NCBI GenBank assembly: GCA_900315055.1
Contig: OMXP01000007.1
Location: forward strand, 1 to 61,091
DNA length: 61,091 nucleotides
Direction: 5' to 3'
Source of the DNA: an uncultured Lachnospiraceae bacterium
GTDB lineage: Bacteria; Bacillota; Clostridia; Lachnospirales; Lachnospiraceae
The translations under genes and the position numbers were made by a program. Positions 57,854-61,091 of the stretch are shown here, in pieces (positions within the stretch are counted from its first letter, which is position 1; each line of letters opens with the position of its first letter). A model generated the notes under the pieces. That model searched no databases. It had not been told where the DNA came from and saw only the letters and a program-made list of their open reading frames with translations.

Positions 57854-58697
57854 CTACCTGTCCTCTCTCCCGTCCCCGTTTCCCTTCGTGTAGAGCGAGA
57901 GCAGCTCGATGTAGCGCCGGGCATACCGTCCAGGCTGTACGCCGTCCTTTACGACATACCCGATGCGCATGGAATCCTGCACGTCAAGAGGCCGTGCCAC
58001 GATGTCGTCCCCGTTGAGATCCGTGTTGAGAATCCCGCTGCAGATCGTGTAGCCGGACAGGCCGATGAGCAGGTTGAAGAGCGTTGCCCGGTCGCTGACG
58101 ACGATGTCCTTTTTGCACCGCCTTGTGCTGGCAAGCTCCTCGGAAAAGTAGAAGGAGTTGTGGTCTCCCTGCTCATAGGAGAGCCTCGGATACGGATCGA
58201 GATCCTCGAGGGAAACGACGGTCTTCTTTGCGAGCGGGTGGGCGGCGGACAGGAAGACATGGGGCGATGCCTCAAAGAGGAGATGGAAGGAAAGCCCGTG
58301 ATCCCGCAGCTCCCGCATCATCACCTGCTCGTTGAAGTCATTGAGGTACAGCACACCGACCTCGCTCTTCATCGCGGCGACATCCTCCAGGATCTCATAG
58401 GTTCTGGTCTCCCGGATGCAGAAGTTGTACTCCGGCCCCGGGTACTCCTGCAGAAGCTGAGAGAAGGCCTTGACCGAGAAGGAGTAGTGCTGGGTGGACA
58501 CCGAGAACTGGCGCCTCGTGACGCCAGCTCCCTGATACTCCTCCTCCATCAGTGCAATCTGCGCCATCACCTGCCTGGCGTAGCCCAGAAGCGTCTCCCC
58601 CTCCGGCGTCGGAATGACGCCGCGGCTCGTCCTTAGAAAGATGGTGACATTCATCTCCTTTTCCAGTGCGTGAATGGCGTTCGAGAGACTCGGCTGT
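57854..58697 (-). pseudogene. LysR-family regulator truncated by IS insertion
   Basis: The remaining frame holds most of a LysR protein. It starts inside the HTH at QPSLSNAIHALEKEMNVTIF, runs through RTSRGVIPTPEGETLLGYAR and the effector domain (FLSAAHPLAKKTVVSLEDL, RATLFNLLIGLSGYTICSGIL) and ends at GREDR. The first about 25 codons are cut off at 58698 by the IS4-family element, where the frame meets TGA at once. The gene should be inactive unless an internal start (ATG 58654) makes an HTH-less protein. It probably once controlled yxjG just downstream. Confidence 0.88.
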
Positions 58698-58724
58698 CAA
58701 TGCCAATAAGTTAGCTGATTCATC

Positions 58725-58756
58725 CTGGTCTCGGACCTTTCCGAGACCAGTTTTTT
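58725..58756 (+). terminator. Inward terminator at the left end of the IS4-type element
   Basis: A perfect 11-bp stem CTGGTCTCGGA / TCCGAGACCAG (loop CCTT) followed by TTTTTT. It would stop transcripts entering from outside, which protects many ISs from impinging transcription. Confidence 0.85.
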
Positions 58757-58807
58757 AATATGGTGACTGTGTTAAAATTTCTCGTGTCAGGCGTATTACC
58801 TCTCCCA

Positions 58808-58884
58808 AAAGTTGGTACTATATTACAAAAATCATGTTGACATGGATTAAAACATGAATTATAATCTTAAGTGGTACCAACTTT
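58808..58884. repeat. 11-bp inverted repeats flanking the IS promoter
   Basis: AAAGTTGGTAC (58808-58818) and GTACCAACTTT (58874-58884) are a perfect inverted pair placed symmetrically around the promoter. The right copy overlaps the transcript start and lies just before the ribosome site. They look like operator halves or a transposase/accessory protein site. Confidence 0.75.
58837..58865 (+). promoter_or_regulatory. Consensus promoter of the IS4-type element
   Basis: Perfect -35 TTGACA (58837-58842) and perfect -10 TATAAT (58860-58865) with the ideal 17-base spacing, 41 bases before the accessory gene start codon. Confidence 0.9.
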
Positions 58885-58905
58885 AAGGAAAGGAGGTCGC
58901 TTTTT

Positions 58906-59298
58906 ATGTCTATCGTTCGTTACAAGAATAAGAAAACTGGCTTAATTTCGGTCTATGAATCAACATCGAACTATGACCCGATCAATAAGACATCCCGTCC
59001 CAAAAGGAAATATCTCGGGACGGAAGATCCGGTCACGCACGAACTGATTCCATCATCTGGCAAGCGCGGCAGGAAACCAAAATCATCTACCACCGCTAAA
59101 TCTGTGCCGATCGGCGCAGCTGCCGCATCACAGCCGGCAGAGTCTGCAGCAGCCGCTCCGGCTCAGGATGCGCTCCTGAAAGAGCGCGAGGATCTGAAAG
59201 CAGAGAACAGCAGGCTGCGGGACGAAAATCTGGCGCTCCGGAAAGCTCTTGCAGCAATCCAGGCATTAGCCGGCAATGCCATATCTTCCGGTAAATAG
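58906..59298 (+). CDS. IS accessory protein with basic/AT-hook region and leucine zipper
   Basis: The 130-residue protein starts behind AAAGGAGG. Residues 1-45 form a Lys/Arg-rich beta-type segment (SIVRYKNKKTGLISVYEST, SRPKRKYLGTED) like the opening of IS1634-type transposases. An AT-hook-like SGKRGRKPKSS follows at about 51-60, then an Ala/Pro linker. The last 40 residues are a coiled coil (LLKEREDLKAENSRLRDEN LALRKAL) with leucine-zipper spacing. It looks like a dimeric DNA-binding factor for regulation or for assisting transposition. No catalytic residues are present. Function is unproven. Confidence 0.75.
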   Translation: MSIVRYKNKKTGLISVYESTSNYDPINKTSRPKRKYLGTEDPVTHELIPSSGKRGRKPKSSTTAKSVPIGAAAASQPAESAAAAPAQDALLKEREDLKAENSRLRDENLALRKALAAIQALAGNAISSGK

Positions 59299-59307
59299 GA
59301 CAAAAAG

Positions 59308-59335
59308 GCCTGATGAGTTGCACCTCACCAGGCCG
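59308..59335 (-). terminator. Hairpin between the two IS genes, terminator-like on the minus strand
   Basis: GGCCTGGTGAG and CTCATCAGGCC pair with one wobble, and on the minus strand are followed by TTTTTGTCC. On the plus strand the tail is GGAAAGTTGCTTTT, a weak terminator. It may stop antisense transcripts or reduce transposase expression. Confidence 0.5.
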
Positions 59336-59494
59336 GAAAGTTGCTTTTACCTCTTGAAGACGAACAGAGATAAAAAGCGAAAAATCGCACATGGTGATAA
59401 TACTTTTTTTCTCGTACGGTGGCAAGTATGCTGCAGCACTACACGGTAAAAACTGTACAGTGTGTGCAACGCTGCGTGCTGTGGGAGGTGCAGT

Positions 59495-60853
59495 ATGAAG
59501 TGCAATACACTGATCCTGCACCTGCTCAAGGAACTGCTGTCGGAGTGTATGCGGAAGATCATAGAAGATAAAAACAGCTATGTCAGCAATCCTGCGTACT
59601 TCACAAGAAAAAGGAAGCTTCCTCTTGCTACACTCATGAAGCTGGTACTTTGCATGACAAACCGATCAACTAACAATGAAATCCTGACATTCTTTAATGG
59701 CGAAAAGGCGCAGGATGTTCCATCTGCTTCCGCATTGGAGCAGCAGCGTATGAAACTCAGCTCCGATGCATTCAGGGATCTCTTCTTCCTCTTCAACAAG
59801 GACTGCGACAGTTACTGCAATGTCACGATGAAGGGGTATCACCTCTTTGCCTGTGACGGCTCAGACCTTGACATCTCTCTCGACGCTGCTGATGAGGAGA
59901 CTTATATCCAGGAGAAGGAAAAAGGATACAATGCCATTCATCTCAACGCCCTGTATGATCTCATGAACAATCGCTACGTCGATCTCCTCATACAGGGGAA
60001 ACGGAAGTCTGAGGAGCGACAGTCTTTTAACGAGATGGTAAGTCGCAGCAGGTTTGGCCGGAAAGTGATCTACATCTGTGACCGCGGCTACGAGGGCTGG
60101 AATCAATTTGTCCACGTCATGAAAATGGGTCAATCCTTCGTTATCAGGGTCAAGGATCCTGACAGTAACGGTGCACTTGCATCACTTTCCGACAGACTCC
60201 CGAAGGAGCCGACATTTGATACGGTGATCACGACGACGCTGACTAAACGACACACAAAGGAAACCCTGGGCAATCCGGATATCTATACGATCCTCTCGCC
60301 CTATACGAACTTTGATTTTCTGGATGACCCGGAAGCCTGTAAGGTAACAATTCGGATCGTTCGATTTGAAGTTTCCAAAGGCGTATACGAGGTTGCGATC
60401 ACCAATCTCCCCCAAAATGTATTTTCAACCGCCGATATCAGAACGATCTATATGATGCGTTGGGGTGAGGAAAACAGCTTTCGGGATCTTAAGCACACCA
60501 TCGGTCTTATCTACTTCCATTCTGAGAAGAGAGATCTGATCCTGCAGGAGGTCTACAGTGCTATGACGGTATACAACTTCTTCGCCATTGCTCATACAGA
60601 AGCCGCAAGATACAGAACTCTGCAATACGAAGGATCCGACAGGAAGAACAAATGGGTTTATCGAATCAACTTTACGACCACCGTGAAAATCTGCAGAGAT
60701 TACCTTCTCCCGGATATCGGTGCAGAACCCGTGTCGTCTGAAGACAGCATTATCGGAATGGCAAGGTATGTCACGCCGATCATCAATGGGAGATCCTTTC
60801 CGAGAAAACTGAGACCACAGCGCTTTGTTGCATTCGGTAATCGGGCAGCATAA
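59495..60853 (+). CDS. IS4-family DDE transposase
   Basis: I chose ATG 59495 (MKCNTLILHLLKELL), behind GGGAGGTG; the upstream Cys-rich codons look non-coding. The 452-residue enzyme has the DDE residues in FACDGSDLDISLD, IYICDRGYEGWNQF and the IS4 signature IYMMRWGEENSFRDLKHTIG, which is a full Y-(2)-R-(3)-E-(6)-K motif. The frame is intact. It lies 196 bases after the accessory gene. It should move the element by cut and paste. Confidence 0.93.
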   Translation: MKCNTLILHLLKELLSECMRKIIEDKNSYVSNPAYFTRKRKLPLATLMKLVLCMTNRSTNNEILTFFNGEKAQDVPSASALEQQRMKLSSDAFRDLFFLFNKDCDSYCNVTMKGYHLFACDGSDLDISLDAADEETYIQEKEKGYNAIHLNALYDLMNNRYVDLLIQGKRKSEERQSFNEMVSRSRFGRKVIYICDRGYEGWNQFVHVMKMGQSFVIRVKDPDSNGALASLSDRLPKEPTFDTVITTTLTKRHTKETLGNPDIYTILSPYTNFDFLDDPEACKVTIRIVRFEVSKGVYEVAITNLPQNVFSTADIRTIYMMRWGEENSFRDLKHTIGLIYFHSEKRDLILQEVYSAMTVYNFFAIAHTEAARYRTLQYEGSDRKNKWVYRINFTTTVKICRDYLLPDIGAEPVSSEDSIIGMARYVTPIINGRSFPRKLRPQRFVAFGNRAA

Positions 60854-61091
60854 CAGAAGCCGCTGCGCGATACTGTACTTCCGATAAAGTAATTGTCAGA
60901 CAGGATAGCCCTGTCTTTTTGGCGTACCATAAAGTCGTTGAATAGTCTGATGCGCCCGAAAGATGTCTTAAAACATGCCGGCTATCTCTGCCGGATAGCC
61001 AGATACTGCCCGATATTCACGCTAACTTAACGAGTCGAGCCGCTCCATCCCGGTGGCATTGGCACTTGCTTGGTCTAACTTAATGGCATTG
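60854..61091 (+). other. Non-coding right end of the IS4-type element
   Basis: About 240 bases after the transposase stop. They contain a short hairpin (GGCTATC/GATAGCC, about 60979-61000) and the right terminal inverted repeat (61075-61091). No gene is seen. Confidence 0.6.

Larger units (their letters stand above)
58698..61091 (+). mobile_element. IS4-family insertion sequence with accessory gene
   Basis: The left end reads CAATGCCAATAAGTTAG (58698-58714) and the last bases of the window read CTAACTTAATGGCATTG, whose reverse complement is CAATGCCATTAAGTTAG, matching at 16 of 17 positions. The element is therefore about 2394 bp and ends at or within a few bases of 61091. It carries a small bZIP-like accessory gene and a YREK transposase gene, both plus strand. 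A terminator hairpin faces inward at the left end. The target duplication cannot be checked because the window stops at the right end. Confidence 0.88.

Overview
The window looks like chromosomal DNA of a gut-type Bacillota. The lines of evidence are moderately GC-rich coding sequence, AGGAGG-type ribosome sites, a liv operon, a malolactic enzyme very like those of lactic bacteria, EFR1- and GPH-family proteins, and IS4/IS1634-type elements. Erysipelotrichaceae or a relative is my best guess, but the sequence alone does not fix the family. There are no rRNA or tRNA genes and no prophage structural genes. Most genes lie on the minus strand, in short operons closed by intrinsic terminators.

Layout. 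1-8.9 kb: a partial secreted protein, a GT2 glycosyltransferase, a PTS-type IIC membrane protein, then a c-di-GMP operon (degenerate EAL-PAS-GGDEF protein, sugar-sensor diguanylate cyclase, P-loop kinase) behind a cre-like site. 9.1-18 kb: a polar amino acid ABC transporter; a complete IS1634-type element (11921-13697) with a 5-bp target duplication; two small HTH regulators; and a sulfur amino acid and peptide operon (M20 peptidase, two PLP C-S lyases). 18.1-23.7 kb: a defence/toxin-antitoxin island with a lone AbiEi-like protein, a structured RNA candidate, a RelB/DinJ-ImmA pair, an AAA ATPase and a complete abiE type IV system with two operator-like inverted repeats. 23.8-32 kb: paired chromate transporter halves, the livJHMGF operon with a structured leader, and a sodium:solute symporter.

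32-43.5 kb: a linoleate-isomerase-like flavoenzyme coupled to a 961-residue Fe-S flavoprotein, an SMR pump, a DUF4143 ATPase behind four 33-bp tandem repeats, two tiny genes (31 and 26 residues), a GPH symporter, an ABC exporter and an acetyltransferase. 43.5-53.2 kb: a TIGR04076 protein, an SDR/TetR/EFR1 operon, an unusual ketopantoate-reductase-like/methyltransferase fusion, a second methyltransferase, a frameshifted DUF1275 membrane gene, malolactic enzyme with a divergent LysR regulator, and a ParE/RelE module. 53.7-61 kb: oleate hydratase with a small companion gene and an upstream TetR gene, a YxjG-type methionine synthase, and a LysR gene broken by an IS4-family element that ends at the last base of the window.

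Two themes stand out. First, unsaturated fatty acid handling: oleate hydratase plus its 98-residue partner, and an isomerase coupled to a large multi-cluster Fe-S flavoprotein, suggest fatty acid hydration, isomerisation and perhaps hydrogenation. Second, mobile and defence DNA: the terminal IS4 element carries a bZIP-like passenger protein and a consensus promoter bracketed by inverted repeats.
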